In this document: piece after piece, positions 15,371 to 24,111 of the stretch
Layout: every line of letters begins with the position of its first letter
Numbering within the stretch: position 1 is the stretch's first letter
Source: an uncultured Flavobacteriales bacterium
Lineage (GTDB): Bacteria > Bacteroidota > Bacteroidia > Palsa-965
Assembly (NCBI GenBank): GCA_937974275.1
Contig: CALJIF010000048.1
Coordinates: forward strand, 1 to 25,222
Length of the DNA: 25,222 nt
Reading direction: 5' to 3'
Translations under genes and position numbers: made by a program
Notes under the pieces: model-generated
What the model saw: the letters and a program-made list of their open reading frames with translations, nothing else
The model's database searches: none
What the model was told of the DNA's origin: nothing

Positions 15371-16051
15371 TTACGGCAACAAAATTCTTCGCTCCTGACC
15401 TAAATCGTTTTCGATCAGTATCGACACCGGATAACGTTGAGCTTCGATTTCTGACATGAACCACTTGCGCCCAAACGGAACCAATAAAAGTAATCCTTCA
15501 TCATTGCCCAGAGCCGTAAAGGTTTCAGAATTTTCTTGTCTGGTAAATCCGCTGACACCGTGGGTTCCGGAAATCCATTCCGAAAATAGCATCACATCGT
15601 CTACACCGATACCAATTTCGCTAACGCCTAACACAGCATTTGCAGAAAAACGTGGTGCATTGCGCGCAGGAGCAATAGCTGCTCGTGCAATAAATTCTAC
15701 AATGTTTCCACTTCCGGCATCCGGAATATCATTGCAATAGATGGAACGCGCTTTCCATGCGGGAAATTCCACAACACCGTCACGAGCATCTTTACCATCA
15801 AGAATTGGAACACCTTTGGAATTCAACCACAGTTGGGCATCGGGCAATTGATCGGGACGAATATTAAAAGCAAAGTGATAAGCCGCATCATTGGGACCGG
15901 GAACAAAATTTACCCGTGTATGTCCTGCCTGAAACGATAGCCCATCTGTTTCTCCAACAACAGGAATTTCAGGGAATCCTAGTAACTCACAATAAAACGA
16001 TTTCATTTCCGAGATAGCACCGGATGCTAATGTGAGTTCTTTAATTTTCAT
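15371..16051 (-). CDS. VOC (glyoxalase/dioxygenase-superfamily) protein
   Basis: A 226-residue protein made of two vicinal-oxygen-chelate modules. The first runs from strand IKELTLASGAISEMKSFYCE (3-22, LLGFPE following) through YHFAFNI (His59) to SIYCNDIPDAGSGNIVEFIAR (Glu119), the usual DPDGN-like/E ending. The second (about 140-226) begins GVSEIGIGVDD and ends PVSILIEND. VOC proteins include metal-dependent isomerases, dioxygenases and resistance proteins. Metal ligands are incomplete in the second half, so I assign no reaction. It lies 5 bp downstream of the FAD oxidase gene on the same strand, so they are probably one operon. Confidence 0.78.
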   Translation of the reverse strand: MKIKELTLASGAISEMKSFYCELLGFPEIPVVGETDGLSFQAGHTRVNFVPGPNDAAYHFAFNIRPDQLPDAQLWLNSKGVPILDGKDARDGVVEFPAWKARSIYCNDIPDAGSGNIVEFIARAAIAPARNAPRFSANAVLGVSEIGIGVDDVMLFSEWISGTHGVSGFTRQENSETFTALGNDEGLLLLVPFGRKWFMSEIEAQRYPVSILIENDLGQERRILLP

Positions 16052-16056
16052 GTGGT

Positions 16057-17475
16057 TTAATTTTTATCAGCGTACATGATTTTGCCCGGATTTAATATGG
16101 CATTGGGGTCGAACACATTTTTAATTCCTTTCATAAGATTGATGCGTGTGCTATCTACCGCAATCGGCAAATAAGGTTGTTGCACTAAACCAATGCCGTG
16201 TTCACCGGAAATGGTTCCGCCCAATTTCACGCATAATTCAAATATTTCACGAATGCCTTTGGGTAATTCATTTTCCCAGGAATGTGTATCCAAATCACCG
16301 CGAATTATATTGACATGCAGATTTCCATCGCCGGCATGTCCGTAACAAACGGATTTAAACCCATACCGTGCACCAATTTCTTTTACACCTTTCAGCAACG
16401 CAGGCAATTCGGCACGTGGTACAACAGTATCTTCTTCTTTGTAAACACTATTCGCTTTCACTGCTTCAGCTACTTTGCGGCGCATTTTCCACAGCATGTC
16501 TTTTTGATCGGCACTTTCGGCAAACAACAACTCTCCTGTTTCATATTGCTCCATAACGGATGCTACACGCTCCATTTCCTTCATCAAAACTTCGGGTTCG
16601 TTTCCATCTACTTCAATTAATAAATGCGCCTGAACATCATCCGTAACAGTGACATTAATATCATCGTGAAAACGCATCACCCAATCAATGGCATCACGCT
16701 CCATAAATTCTAATGCAGATGGTGTCATTCCTGCGCGAAACACAGCACTCACAGCTTCACAAGCTTTCTCAGCACTGCTGAACGGCGCCAGCATCAACAA
16801 ACTGTGTTGTGGCATTGGTATTAATCGAAACACAATTGCCGTGATAACGCCTAAGGTGCCCTCACTGCCGATCATAAGGTGCGTTAGGTTGTAGCCGGTA
16901 GAATATTTGAGCACATTGGCTCCTGTCCAAATAATCTCTCCTGTTGGTAAAACCACTTGCATGTTCAACACATAATCGCGTGTGGTGCCGTATTTCACTG
17001 CTTTAGGACCGCCTGAGCTATGCGCTAAATTACCACCCAAAAAACAGCTTCCCTTGGATGCGGGATCAGGAGGATAAAACAAGTTTTTCTCTTTTACCGC
17101 ATGCTGAAATTCTTCATTAATTACTCCGGGCTGAACCGTGGCTTGCAAATTCCGCTCATCAATATTTAGAATGCGATTGAAGCGTTCCATACTGATTACA
17201 ATTCCTCCAAATACAGGAAGCGCTCCACCGCTTAATCCTGTTCCTGCCCCACGTGGAGTTACCGGGATTCGATGCGCATTAGCCAATTTCAGAATTTCAC
17301 TTATTTGTTCCGGTGTTTGTGGTTTAACAGCAACTGCCGGTTTGAACACCAAATCTTCGGTTTCATCACTGGAATAATTCAACAAACGTTCTTCATCCAC
17401 AATCACATTTTCTTTACCACAAATTTGTGTTAATGCTGAAATGATATCCGGAGTTACTATGCCGTAAGAATTCAT
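16057..17475 (-). CDS. FAD-linked oxidase, GlcD/D-lactate dehydrogenase type
   Basis: A 472-residue flavoprotein with the FAD_binding_4 (PCMH) fold: PRGAGTGLSGGALPVFGG (74-91) and PPDPASKGSCFLGGNLAHSS (135-154). The C-terminal FAD-oxidase domain includes CYGHAGDGNLHVNI (His380, His387) and GGTISGEHGIGL (Glu425, His426). These match the GlcD subunit of glycolate oxidase and the D-2-hydroxyacid dehydrogenases (D-lactate or D-2-hydroxyglutarate), which oxidise 2-hydroxyacids to 2-oxoacids. Length fits. GlcE, GlcF or a fused Fe-S domain are absent here, so a standalone FAD enzyme is more likely. It is probably cotranscribed with the VOC gene. An exact -7 box (minus strand TAATTTTG) lies at 17546-17553. 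It is divergent from the peptidase gene. Confidence 0.88.
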   Translation of the reverse strand: MNSYGIVTPDIISALTQICGKENVIVDEERLLNYSSDETEDLVFKPAVAVKPQTPEQISEILKLANAHRIPVTPRGAGTGLSGGALPVFGGIVISMERFNRILNIDERNLQATVQPGVINEEFQHAVKEKNLFYPPDPASKGSCFLGGNLAHSSGGPKAVKYGTTRDYVLNMQVVLPTGEIIWTGANVLKYSTGYNLTHLMIGSEGTLGVITAIVFRLIPMPQHSLLMLAPFSSAEKACEAVSAVFRAGMTPSALEFMERDAIDWVMRFHDDINVTVTDDVQAHLLIEVDGNEPEVLMKEMERVASVMEQYETGELLFAESADQKDMLWKMRRKVAEAVKANSVYKEEDTVVPRAELPALLKGVKEIGARYGFKSVCYGHAGDGNLHVNIIRGDLDTHSWENELPKGIREIFELCVKLGGTISGEHGIGLVQQPYLPIAVDSTRINLMKGIKNVFDPNAILNPGKIMYADKN

Positions 17476-17545
17476 ACCGTTTGTACTGTTTTTTATCCTC
17501 CTATACCGCTTCTATTCGGGTATTGTTCAGATTACGTATTTTCAC

Positions 17546-17553
17546 CAAAATTA
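17546..17553 (-). promoter_or_regulatory. -7 promoter box for the glcD-like operon
   Basis: On the minus strand TAATTTTG matches TAnnTTTG exactly. Transcription would leave a leader of about 65 bases before the ATG at 17475. The box overlaps the short region just before the divergent peptidase start at 17566. Confidence 0.4.
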
Positions 17554-17565
17554 AAGGAATATCAC

Positions 17566-19755
17566 ATGAATAGAACTCATCGCCTGATTTTACTGATCGC
17601 AATTTTTATTGGTACCGCAGGGCCTTTCATTGCTCAGAACAACATTACGCTGGAAGATATTTACGTTAAACGAACCTTCCGGCAGGAAATGGTTTTTGGC
17701 TTTAACTGGTCTAATGATGGACAGCGTTACATGATGTTTGATGCTGACGAAGATGGCAATCAGGGATTGTATTATTTCTCTGCGGCAACGGGAAAACGGG
17801 AGAAATCTATTTTCATGATGCATGAACTTACTCCTCAAGGTGGCGGAAAACCAATCGAATTGGAAAATTTCACCTTCAGTCCAAATGAACAATTGGTGCT
17901 GATTTCAACCGGAACCGAAAAGATTTACCGCTACTCCACAAAAGAAGAAAATTATATTTTCGATCTGAAGACACGTCAGTTAAAACCGTTATCCAAAGGC
18001 GGTAAACAACGTCTGGCTCAGTTTTCTCCGGATTCAAAACAGGTTGCATTTGTTCGTGATAACAACATTTTCGTAACAGACATTGCCACCGGTAAAGAAA
18101 CTCAAATCACGTTTGACGGGGAATGGAACAAAATCATTAATGGCGGAACGGATTGGGTGTATGAGGAAGAATTTGCTTTGCCTAACGGTATTTATTGGTC
18201 TCCGGACAGCAAGAAAGTGGCGTATTACCGCTTTGATGAATCGCGTGTGAAAGAATTTCAAATGACAATGTATAACACCGGTTTGTATCCGGAACCGTAC
18301 ACGTTCAAATATCCGAAAGCAGGCGAAGAAAATTCTATCGTTAGCATTCATATTTACGATGTAACATCAGGAAAAACTACAACCGTTGATGTTGGTCCCG
18401 AGAAAGACCAATACATCCCACGCATCATGTGGACACGCAATCCGAATCAGTTGTGCGTGTATAGAATGAATCGTTTACAAAACAAGTTGGACTTGTTACT
18501 TGCCAATTCAGCTGACGGAAAAACCAATTTAATCATGACGGAAACAAGCCCGCAGTACATTGAAGTTCACGACCACATGACTTTCCTGAAAGATGGAAAT
18601 TCGTTTGTATGGAGCTCAGATCGCGATGGTCACACACATTTGTATGTGTTTACTTTCGATGGTATGATGAAATACCAGTTAACCAAAGGCGATTATGATG
18701 TGATCAGTGTTTATGGAGTTGATGAAAATACGGATCAGATTTATTATCAGTCCAACAAAGAAGGTGTAACACAACGTCACGTTTATAGCGTAAAACTGAA
18801 CGGTTCCGGGGAAAAGAAATTGGTATCACGTTCCGGAAACAATTCGGCCAATTTTGGAACCGGAATGAAGTACTTTATCAATACACATTCTTCTGCCAAT
18901 ACTCCGGCATTCATCACATTGCACAACGGCACCGGTAAAGAAGTTCGTGTGCTGAAGACGAATCAGAAGTTGCAGGAAACCGTTCAACAATTCGGATTCA
19001 GCAAAAAAGAGTTTTTCACTTTTAAAAACCGCGACGGTATTGAATTACACGGATGGATGATCAAACCGGCAAAAATGGATCCGACGAAAAAATATCCGGT
19101 TCTGATGCATGTATATGGAGGTCCCGGACACAATACAGTTGTTGATCAGTGGGATCGTGATCTGGCGTGGCACCAAATGTTGGCTCAGAAAGGATATATT
19201 GTGGTTTCTGTGGACAATCGTGGTACAGAATATCGCGGTACTGCTTTCAAAAAAGCGACGTACGGAAAGATGGGAGAATTAGAGAGTGCGGACCAGATTG
19301 ATGCGGCAAAATATTTGGGCTCCTTGCCATTTGTAGACAGTAAGCGTATTGGAATTCAGGGGTGGAGTTACGGAGGCTACATGTCCAGTTTATGTTTAGG
19401 TGTTGGTGCGCAATATTTCAAAATGGCCATTGCTGTTGCACCTGTCGGCAACTGGAGGTTCTACGATTCCATTTATACCGAGCGGTACATGGGACTTCCA
19501 AAAGATAATGCTAAAGGTTATGATGCCTTCTCTCCTACTCATAACATGAATAAGGTAGAAGGCGAATTGCTGTTGGTACATGGTACTGCAGATGACAATG
19601 TACACTTCCAGAATTCGGTGGAAATGGTAAACGCGCTTATTAAAGCCAATGTGCAGTTCGAATTTTACATGTATCCCGACCAGGATCACGGCATTGGTGC
19701 GGGGCGTTACCACTTGTATACCAAAATGACCGATTTTATTTTGGAGAATCTTTAA
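17566..19755 (+). CDS. Dipeptidyl peptidase IV-family serine peptidase (S9B)
   Basis: A 729-residue exported prolyl peptidase that removes N-terminal dipeptides, usually after Pro or Ala. A signal peptide covers about 1-23 (ending FIAQ). The N-terminal beta propeller (about 40-470) carries the substrate N-terminus-binding glutamates in VYEEEF (Glu201/202). The C-terminal alpha/beta-hydrolase domain has nucleophile Ser601 (GWSYGGYMS), Asp676 (HGTADDNVH) and His708 (DQDHGIG). The spacing of 75 and 32 residues is close to the 78 and 32 of mammalian DPP-IV. It is followed 63 bp later by a peptide transporter on the same strand, consistent with peptide breakdown then uptake. A purine-rich AAAGGAA sits 6 bases before the ATG, unusual in a clade that mostly lacks Shine-Dalgarno sites. 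Confidence 0.95.
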   Translation: MNRTHRLILLIAIFIGTAGPFIAQNNITLEDIYVKRTFRQEMVFGFNWSNDGQRYMMFDADEDGNQGLYYFSAATGKREKSIFMMHELTPQGGGKPIELENFTFSPNEQLVLISTGTEKIYRYSTKEENYIFDLKTRQLKPLSKGGKQRLAQFSPDSKQVAFVRDNNIFVTDIATGKETQITFDGEWNKIINGGTDWVYEEEFALPNGIYWSPDSKKVAYYRFDESRVKEFQMTMYNTGLYPEPYTFKYPKAGEENSIVSIHIYDVTSGKTTTVDVGPEKDQYIPRIMWTRNPNQLCVYRMNRLQNKLDLLLANSADGKTNLIMTETSPQYIEVHDHMTFLKDGNSFVWSSDRDGHTHLYVFTFDGMMKYQLTKGDYDVISVYGVDENTDQIYYQSNKEGVTQRHVYSVKLNGSGEKKLVSRSGNNSANFGTGMKYFINTHSSANTPAFITLHNGTGKEVRVLKTNQKLQETVQQFGFSKKEFFTFKNRDGIELHGWMIKPAKMDPTKKYPVLMHVYGGPGHNTVVDQWDRDLAWHQMLAQKGYIVVSVDNRGTEYRGTAFKKATYGKMGELESADQIDAAKYLGSLPFVDSKRIGIQGWSYGGYMSSLCLGVGAQYFKMAIAVAPVGNWRFYDSIYTERYMGLPKDNAKGYDAFSPTHNMNKVEGELLLVHGTADDNVHFQNSVEMVNALIKANVQFEFYMYPDQDHGIGAGRYHLYTKMTDFILENL

Positions 19756-19818
19756 TCGGCAGTATCTCGAAACAGGTACAATGTTATATTCGCAGATCAT
19801 TAATTAAATAATCACGAA

Positions 19819-21192
19819 ATGTCTGAGACAAAAAAAGGTCATCCGCCCGGGCTCTATTTGCTTTTTGCAACAGAGATGTGGGAGCGCTTCAGCTATTATG
19901 GAATGCGCGGATTGTTGATGCTTTATTTAACGAAAGCAGCTATTGAAGGAGGTTTAGGATTTGAAGATGGAGACGCAGGTCTTATCTATGGAATCTATAC
20001 CGGTTTGGTATACTTAACGCCCATTTTTGGTGGATGGTTAGCCGATAATTATCTCGGACAGCGTAAATCAATTACAATAGGTGGTATTACGATGGCATTG
20101 GGACAGTTTGCCTTGTTTTTCTCTTCTCAGGAAAACATCGGCATGTTCTACGCAGGCTTGGTGTTGTTAATTATTGGTAACGGATTCTTTAAACCGAATA
20201 TTTCTACCGTTGTTGGACAATTGTATCCTCCGGGAGACAGTCGCAAAGATTCTGCGTTTACCATTTTCTATATGGGTATCAATCTGGGTGCTTTCCTGGC
20301 ACCGTTGGTTTGCGGAACATTGGCTGAAGATACTTTCGCCGTTAAAGACGCAGCAGGAAATATCACTTCATACGGCTTCAACTACGGGTTCCTCGCAGCC
20401 GGTATAGGTATGGTTTTAGGTCAATTGATGTTCAATTTACTTGGGCAAAAGTATCTGGGTGATTTGGGTGTTGAAGCCGGTGCTAAACAAAGCAAGGCTG
20501 AAGCAGCCGTTCAACCGCCATTGACGAAAGAAGAAAAAAATCGTTTGACGGTGATCATTATCATGATGTTGTTCAACATCTTCTTCTGGGCAGGTTTCGA
20601 ACAAGCGGGAAGTTCTATCAGTTTATACACCGACCGTTATATTGATAGACATGTAGATTTCCTAGATTGGACGATTCCAACTTCTTTCTTCCAGTCCGTT
20701 AATCCGTTATTTATTGTGTTGTTGGGACCTGTGTTTACTTTATTGTGGATGCGCTTAGGAAGTCGCGGGAAGGAACCGAATACAATTGTGAAAATGGCCC
20801 TTGGAATGATTTTATTGGGTGTTGGATTCTTCTTTATGATTGGTGCAGGTGTTGCTCGCGGTGGAGATGACGCTCCTGATACAGCAAAAGCAGGCTTGAT
20901 GTGGTTGGTTGGAACATACCTTATTCACACCATGGGTGAATTGTGTTTATCGCCTATCGGACTTTCTATGGTTACGAAACTGGCTCCGCTCCGTTTAGGT
21001 TCATTGATGATGGGCGTTTGGTTCCTGAGTAGCTTCGTAGCGAATTTCTTGTCCGGTTATTTGGTACAGTTCTTCGGTAAAATGGGCGCTATGACCATCT
21101 TCGGATTGATTGCGTTGATTGTAATTGCTCTTGGAATTGTGATCTTGTTGTTATCGAAAAAGCTGTTGCAGATGATGCACGGCGTAAAATAA
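19819..21192 (+). CDS. POT-family proton-coupled oligopeptide transporter
   Basis: A 457-residue major-facilitator protein of the POT/PTR2 family, which imports di- and tripeptides with protons. The signature ExxER is in ATEMWERFSYYGMRG (Glu19, Glu22, Arg23). The second POT motif region reads GNGFFKPNISTVVGQLY, and later helices include FWAGFEQAGSS and GELCLSPIGLSMV. About 12-14 hydrophobic helices are present and the length matches bacterial members. It follows the DPP-IV gene and ends in a strong terminator. The weak box TATATTCG (19785-19792) could drive a separate transcript, but cotranscription with the peptidase is also possible. Confidence 0.95.
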   Translation: MSETKKGHPPGLYLLFATEMWERFSYYGMRGLLMLYLTKAAIEGGLGFEDGDAGLIYGIYTGLVYLTPIFGGWLADNYLGQRKSITIGGITMALGQFALFFSSQENIGMFYAGLVLLIIGNGFFKPNISTVVGQLYPPGDSRKDSAFTIFYMGINLGAFLAPLVCGTLAEDTFAVKDAAGNITSYGFNYGFLAAGIGMVLGQLMFNLLGQKYLGDLGVEAGAKQSKAEAAVQPPLTKEEKNRLTVIIIMMLFNIFFWAGFEQAGSSISLYTDRYIDRHVDFLDWTIPTSFFQSVNPLFIVLLGPVFTLLWMRLGSRGKEPNTIVKMALGMILLGVGFFFMIGAGVARGGDDAPDTAKAGLMWLVGTYLIHTMGELCLSPIGLSMVTKLAPLRLGSLMMGVWFLSSFVANFLSGYLVQFFGKMGAMTIFGLIALIVIALGIVILLLSKKLLQMMHGVK

Positions 21193-21210
21193 CGGCATAC
21201 GCTTTGATAT

Positions 21211-21243
21211 AAAAACAGGGGTCTAAAGCCCCTGTTTTTTTTT
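21211..21243 (+). terminator. Intrinsic terminator after the POT gene
   Basis: AAAAACAGGGG (21211-21221) and CCCCTGTTTTT (21229-21239) pair perfectly around a seven-base loop, with the T-run reaching 21243. It starts 18 bp after the stop codon. Confidence 0.9.
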
Positions 21244-21258
21244 ATAACTTTACGGATA

Positions 21259-21864
21259 ATGAAAAAAGTACTACTTCTTGTCGGCGTTGCTGTTGCATCA
21301 ACTATTGGTTGGATGAGCTTCGGAAAAAGTGATGCTCAGGCACAACAACCTGCTCCACCTGAAACTATCAAATGGTATTCGGTTGAAGAAGCCGAAGCAT
21401 TAATGGATAAAGCACCGCGTAAAATGTTCATCGATTTTTATACCGGCTGGTGTGGCTGGTGTAAAGTGATGGACGCTAACACCTTTGCCAATCCGGTAAT
21501 TGCGAAATACATGAACGAACATTATTACTGTGTGAAGTTCAACGCAGAAAGCTACGACACCGTAAAGTTTGCAGGACAAACATTTGTTAATCGCGGTAAT
21601 AATCAGCCCCGTTTTCCACACGATTTTGCCGGCACGATTATGCAAGGCAAAATGTCTTATCCTACGTACAGTTTCATTTCTAAAGGCCCGCAAGGCATTG
21701 GTATTATTTTAATGCCGGGTTATTATCCGCCGGAACAATTTGAACCGTATTTGCATTATTACGGCGAAAACAAAGAAACCGTAATGACGTTTGAAGAGTT
21801 CAAGAAAACGTTCAAATCACAATTACCACCTGCACAACCCGCTCCTGCACCAACAGGCAAATAA
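21259..21864 (+). CDS. Exported thioredoxin-fold protein (CGWC)
   Basis: A 201-residue protein. Residues 1-29 are a signal or anchor segment ending in DAQAQQ, followed by a Pro-rich linker. The thioredoxin fold has a CGWC redox site, Cys65 and Cys68, in FIDFYTGWCGWCKVMDANTF. A cis-Pro135 follows in KMSYPTYSFI. The motif resembles thioredoxin_7/DUF255-type folds rather than classic thioredoxin (CGPC), and TGWCGWC proteins are frequent in Bacteroidota envelopes. The C-terminus is a short Pro/Ala tail. It probably acts in periplasmic disulfide chemistry; it could serve c-type cytochrome apoproteins or the exported peroxidase, but that is only inferred. A near-match box TAACTTTA (21245-21252) sits 6 bp before the ATG. 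One base separates its stop from the next start. Confidence 0.85.
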   Translation: MKKVLLLVGVAVASTIGWMSFGKSDAQAQQPAPPETIKWYSVEEAEALMDKAPRKMFIDFYTGWCGWCKVMDANTFANPVIAKYMNEHYYCVKFNAESYDTVKFAGQTFVNRGNNQPRFPHDFAGTIMQGKMSYPTYSFISKGPQGIGIILMPGYYPPEQFEPYLHYYGENKETVMTFEEFKKTFKSQLPPAQPAPAPTGK

Positions 21865-21865
21865 T

Positions 21866-22261
21866 ATGGATATACAGGAACATTCTCCGGTTCTTAAAGA
21901 ACGTATCATTGCTGTGCTTAAAGCGCGTAATTTAAGCTATAAGCAACTGGTAGATTATTTGGGCACTACTGAAGCGGAGTTGGATCAGGCGTTGGCCGAT
22001 AATACGATTGAAATTCGTACACTGGAGCTTATTTCGAAAGAATTACGAATTCCTTTGTACAGCTTCTTCCGCGATCATGAGCATCCTCAAGGCGAAGAAA
22101 TACCGTATTACAACGTGAATATCTGGGCACCCGCTCAAATGCAATTACAGCAACAAAACGAACATCTGGTTGCGGAACTGGAACGTATGAAACTGGAAAT
22201 CGCTACAAAAGAACTGCTCATCCAGGCGTTGGAAGAGCAGCTCAAAAAAGATGGTCAATAA
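21866..22261 (+). CDS. Small HTH-like protein with C-terminal coiled coil
   Basis: A 131-residue protein. I chose the ATG at 21866, one base after the thioredoxin-fold stop; the longer open frame back to 21791 overlaps that gene and looks non-coding. The N-terminal part (10-70) has a five-helix XRE-like HTH pattern: ERIIAVLKARNLSYKQLVDY, LGTTEAELDQALADN, then RTLELISKELRIPLYSFF. This is a typical DNA-binding layout, though key recognition-helix residues cannot be confirmed by eye. Residues about 91-127 are a Gln- and Leu-rich coiled coil (QLQQQNEHLVAELERMKLEI), suggesting dimerisation. A DNA target is unknown. The gene converges on the CAP-domain gene with a 6 bp gap. Confidence 0.7.
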   Translation: MDIQEHSPVLKERIIAVLKARNLSYKQLVDYLGTTEAELDQALADNTIEIRTLELISKELRIPLYSFFRDHEHPQGEEIPYYNVNIWAPAQMQLQQQNEHLVAELERMKLEIATKELLIQALEEQLKKDGQ

Positions 22262-22267
22262 ATTGGT

Positions 22268-22819
22268 TTACGGCTTTTTCGGTTCTCCCGCCGGATCGGT
22301 TTCTTCACCGAACCAAACACAGGCATAGCCGTCTTTCATACCGATTCCGATTGCGCCCCACTTCATATCTTTCCAAATTCCCTGATTCATGAACACGGCG
22401 TTGTGAGGCTTACTACTTTTCCAACCATCAAGTGAACTTTTTGGTGTTGCTTTGTATCCGTTAGAAGCGCCGTGTGCACATTCATATCCGTTTCCCGGAT
22501 ATGATGTACGTTTCTTCGGCTGATCCCACATGCATGAAAACGTTGATCGATCGGCAGGATTATAATTACAATCGCTCCAGGCGTGGGTTAAATGTCCGAT
22601 GTTATATACGAGATCTTCACAGTGCTTTTGTGCAACGTGAGTCAACGAAGCAGAAAATGGAATTTCGCTCAAGTTGTTTTCTTTCCTGTATTTATTGATC
22701 AGGTGATACAACTCCCATTCGTCCGAAGTAGCAGTAACTACGACAACCTTTTTAGGTGCATCCTGAAATCCGCTAATGATAACGAACACAGGAACAATCA
22801 ACCACAATAATTTCTTCAT
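22268..22819 (-). CDS. Exported CAP/SCP-domain protein
   Basis: A 183-residue protein with a signal peptide (1-18) and one CAP (cysteine-rich secretory/SCP-like) domain. The marks are LYHLINKYRKENNL, the LTHVAQKHCEDL helix, a HLTHAWSDC segment, then the C-terminal block WKSSKPHNAVFMNQ followed by WGAIGIGMKDGYACVWFGEE. Five cysteines (67, 84, 96, 114, 167) could form two disulfides. Bacterial CAP proteins are secreted and their molecular roles are mostly unknown. It lies 10 bp after the type IX cargo gene on the same strand, so they may be cotranscribed. It has no type IX tail of its own. Confidence 0.85.
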   Translation of the reverse strand: MKKLLWLIVPVFVIISGFQDAPKKVVVVTATSDEWELYHLINKYRKENNLSEIPFSASLTHVAQKHCEDLVYNIGHLTHAWSDCNYNPADRSTFSCMWDQPKKRTSYPGNGYECAHGASNGYKATPKSSLDGWKSSKPHNAVFMNQGIWKDMKWGAIGIGMKDGYACVWFGEETDPAGEPKKP

Positions 22820-22829
22820 GATAAATCAA

Positions 22830-24029
22830 TTATTCTACAACAATCCGATCCGAGTGCTGTACTCCGTTTTCTTCAACACTCAAGAAATAAACTCCTGCCG
22901 GCCATGAAGTCGCATCAACTTGCAAAGTGTTGCTCATAGATGTGCCTTCTGCAATTACTCTGCCCATCACATCTGTAATGCGGTAATGGTGTTCACCTTG
23001 ATTTGCAAAACTAATGGTAAACACATCCGCAGCAGGATTCGGATAAACGCTGTAAATGCCTAAAACAGTTTCTTCCATTCCCACTGTACATGGAATGCTG
23101 CAATACGTTACGGTTCCTGATACTGTTCCAATGTTAACATCAATATTACCTCCGGTTACATCGCAAAAGTCAATGGTTCCTGTAATTGATCCTGAGTTGG
23201 TACTGCTCTGCCCGACGCAAAATTTACCGGTGCCGGTGATGTCTTTGGAGTTTAAAAAATCCGTTGTCACAGAAACAGTTCCGTTATTGGTAAATGTACA
23301 TGGCAACTGAATTGAATCGCCATTATAAAAATTGGCAACAGATAAATGATGACTTAAATTGACATTCTCGTTATTGAAAAAATCGCCATTAACCATGAAG
23401 TACCAGTTCAAATTCAGTGTCCCTGCATTAAGAACAAATCCTGTAATATTAGCCTGATTACTTCCGTGTGTAAATGTTCCGGAATTCCACAATTCACCAA
23501 TGGTTAGCGCATGTGCATTTTGAATTGTTCCTGCATTTGCGATAACCGCAATATTGGAAACATTAGTTGTCCCTGTAAGATTTGCTGTAGCCAGCGTGTT
23601 TACATACAATGTATCACCCACTATTAAATTTCCGGAGATATTCGCAACGCCAATGCTATCAACACCCATGGATGCACCGATAGTCATCGTTCCCGACGAA
23701 TTAAACGTACCGGCACTGTAGTACAAATAACCCACATTCAACGCTCCATTATTGGTAAATGATCCGCCGCCTATACCGAAAATTCGTTGCGGAACACTAC
23801 CTGTTACCGAACCGGAACTATTGATGGTCACACTTCCTGAGGCGTACGCATAATCAACATCTAAATTCAAAGCATGGTTAACAACGATGTTATCACCCGG
23901 CGCAGGCACGCACATACAGTCCCATGTTAAAGGATTTGTGGCATTACCGGCGTTAACGGTAGTACGAGTGGCTTGTGCGCTTAGTGAAGCGCTAATTGCT
24001 AATGAGGCAAAGAGTAAAGTTGTTTTCAT
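22830..24029 (-). CDS. Type IX secreted repeat protein with Por sorting tail
   Basis: A 399-residue protein. A signal peptide covers 1-18. The middle part (about 25-310) is a low-complexity series of Gly/Asn/Thr/Ser-rich beta segments such as SFTNNGALNVG, GTFNSSGTMTIG, GTIQNAHALTIG, AGTLNLNWY and FTNNGTVSVT, fitting a parallel beta-helix or adhesin-like rod. The C-terminal 75 residues form the Por/T9SS sorting domain: VYPNPAADVFTISF (from 328), YRITDVMGRVIAEG, and SWPAGVYFLSV, with the final IVVE. The tail is removed on export and the body is released or attached to the cell surface. The cargo role is sure; the ligand is not. A box TATCTTTA (minus, 24048-24055) lies 18 bp upstream. Confidence 0.88.
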   Translation of the reverse strand: MKTTLLFASLAISASLSAQATRTTVNAGNATNPLTWDCMCVPAPGDNIVVNHALNLDVDYAYASGSVTINSSGSVTGSVPQRIFGIGGGSFTNNGALNVGYLYYSAGTFNSSGTMTIGASMGVDSIGVANISGNLIVGDTLYVNTLATANLTGTTNVSNIAVIANAGTIQNAHALTIGELWNSGTFTHGSNQANITGFVLNAGTLNLNWYFMVNGDFFNNENVNLSHHLSVANFYNGDSIQLPCTFTNNGTVSVTTDFLNSKDITGTGKFCVGQSSTNSGSITGTIDFCDVTGGNIDVNIGTVSGTVTYCSIPCTVGMEETVLGIYSVYPNPAADVFTISFANQGEHHYRITDVMGRVIAEGTSMSNTLQVDATSWPAGVYFLSVEENGVQHSDRIVVE

Positions 24030-24111
24030 AGGTTTAGATTTGTCTAGTAAAGATATTCAATTAAGTTGTTAATCGCGTTTAAGCAGTTGCGATAAATTCC
24101 TATTTTGCAGC

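Noticed and set aside
21791..21865. Longer N-terminus for the HTH protein
   Set aside because: It overlaps the thioredoxin-fold gene in another frame and has a His/Asn/Arg-rich shadow sequence.
22830..24029. Repeats in the cargo gene as DNA-level tandem repeats
   Set aside because: The similarity is at protein level (short Gly/Asn/Thr turns); I see no tandem DNA unit that repeats exactly.
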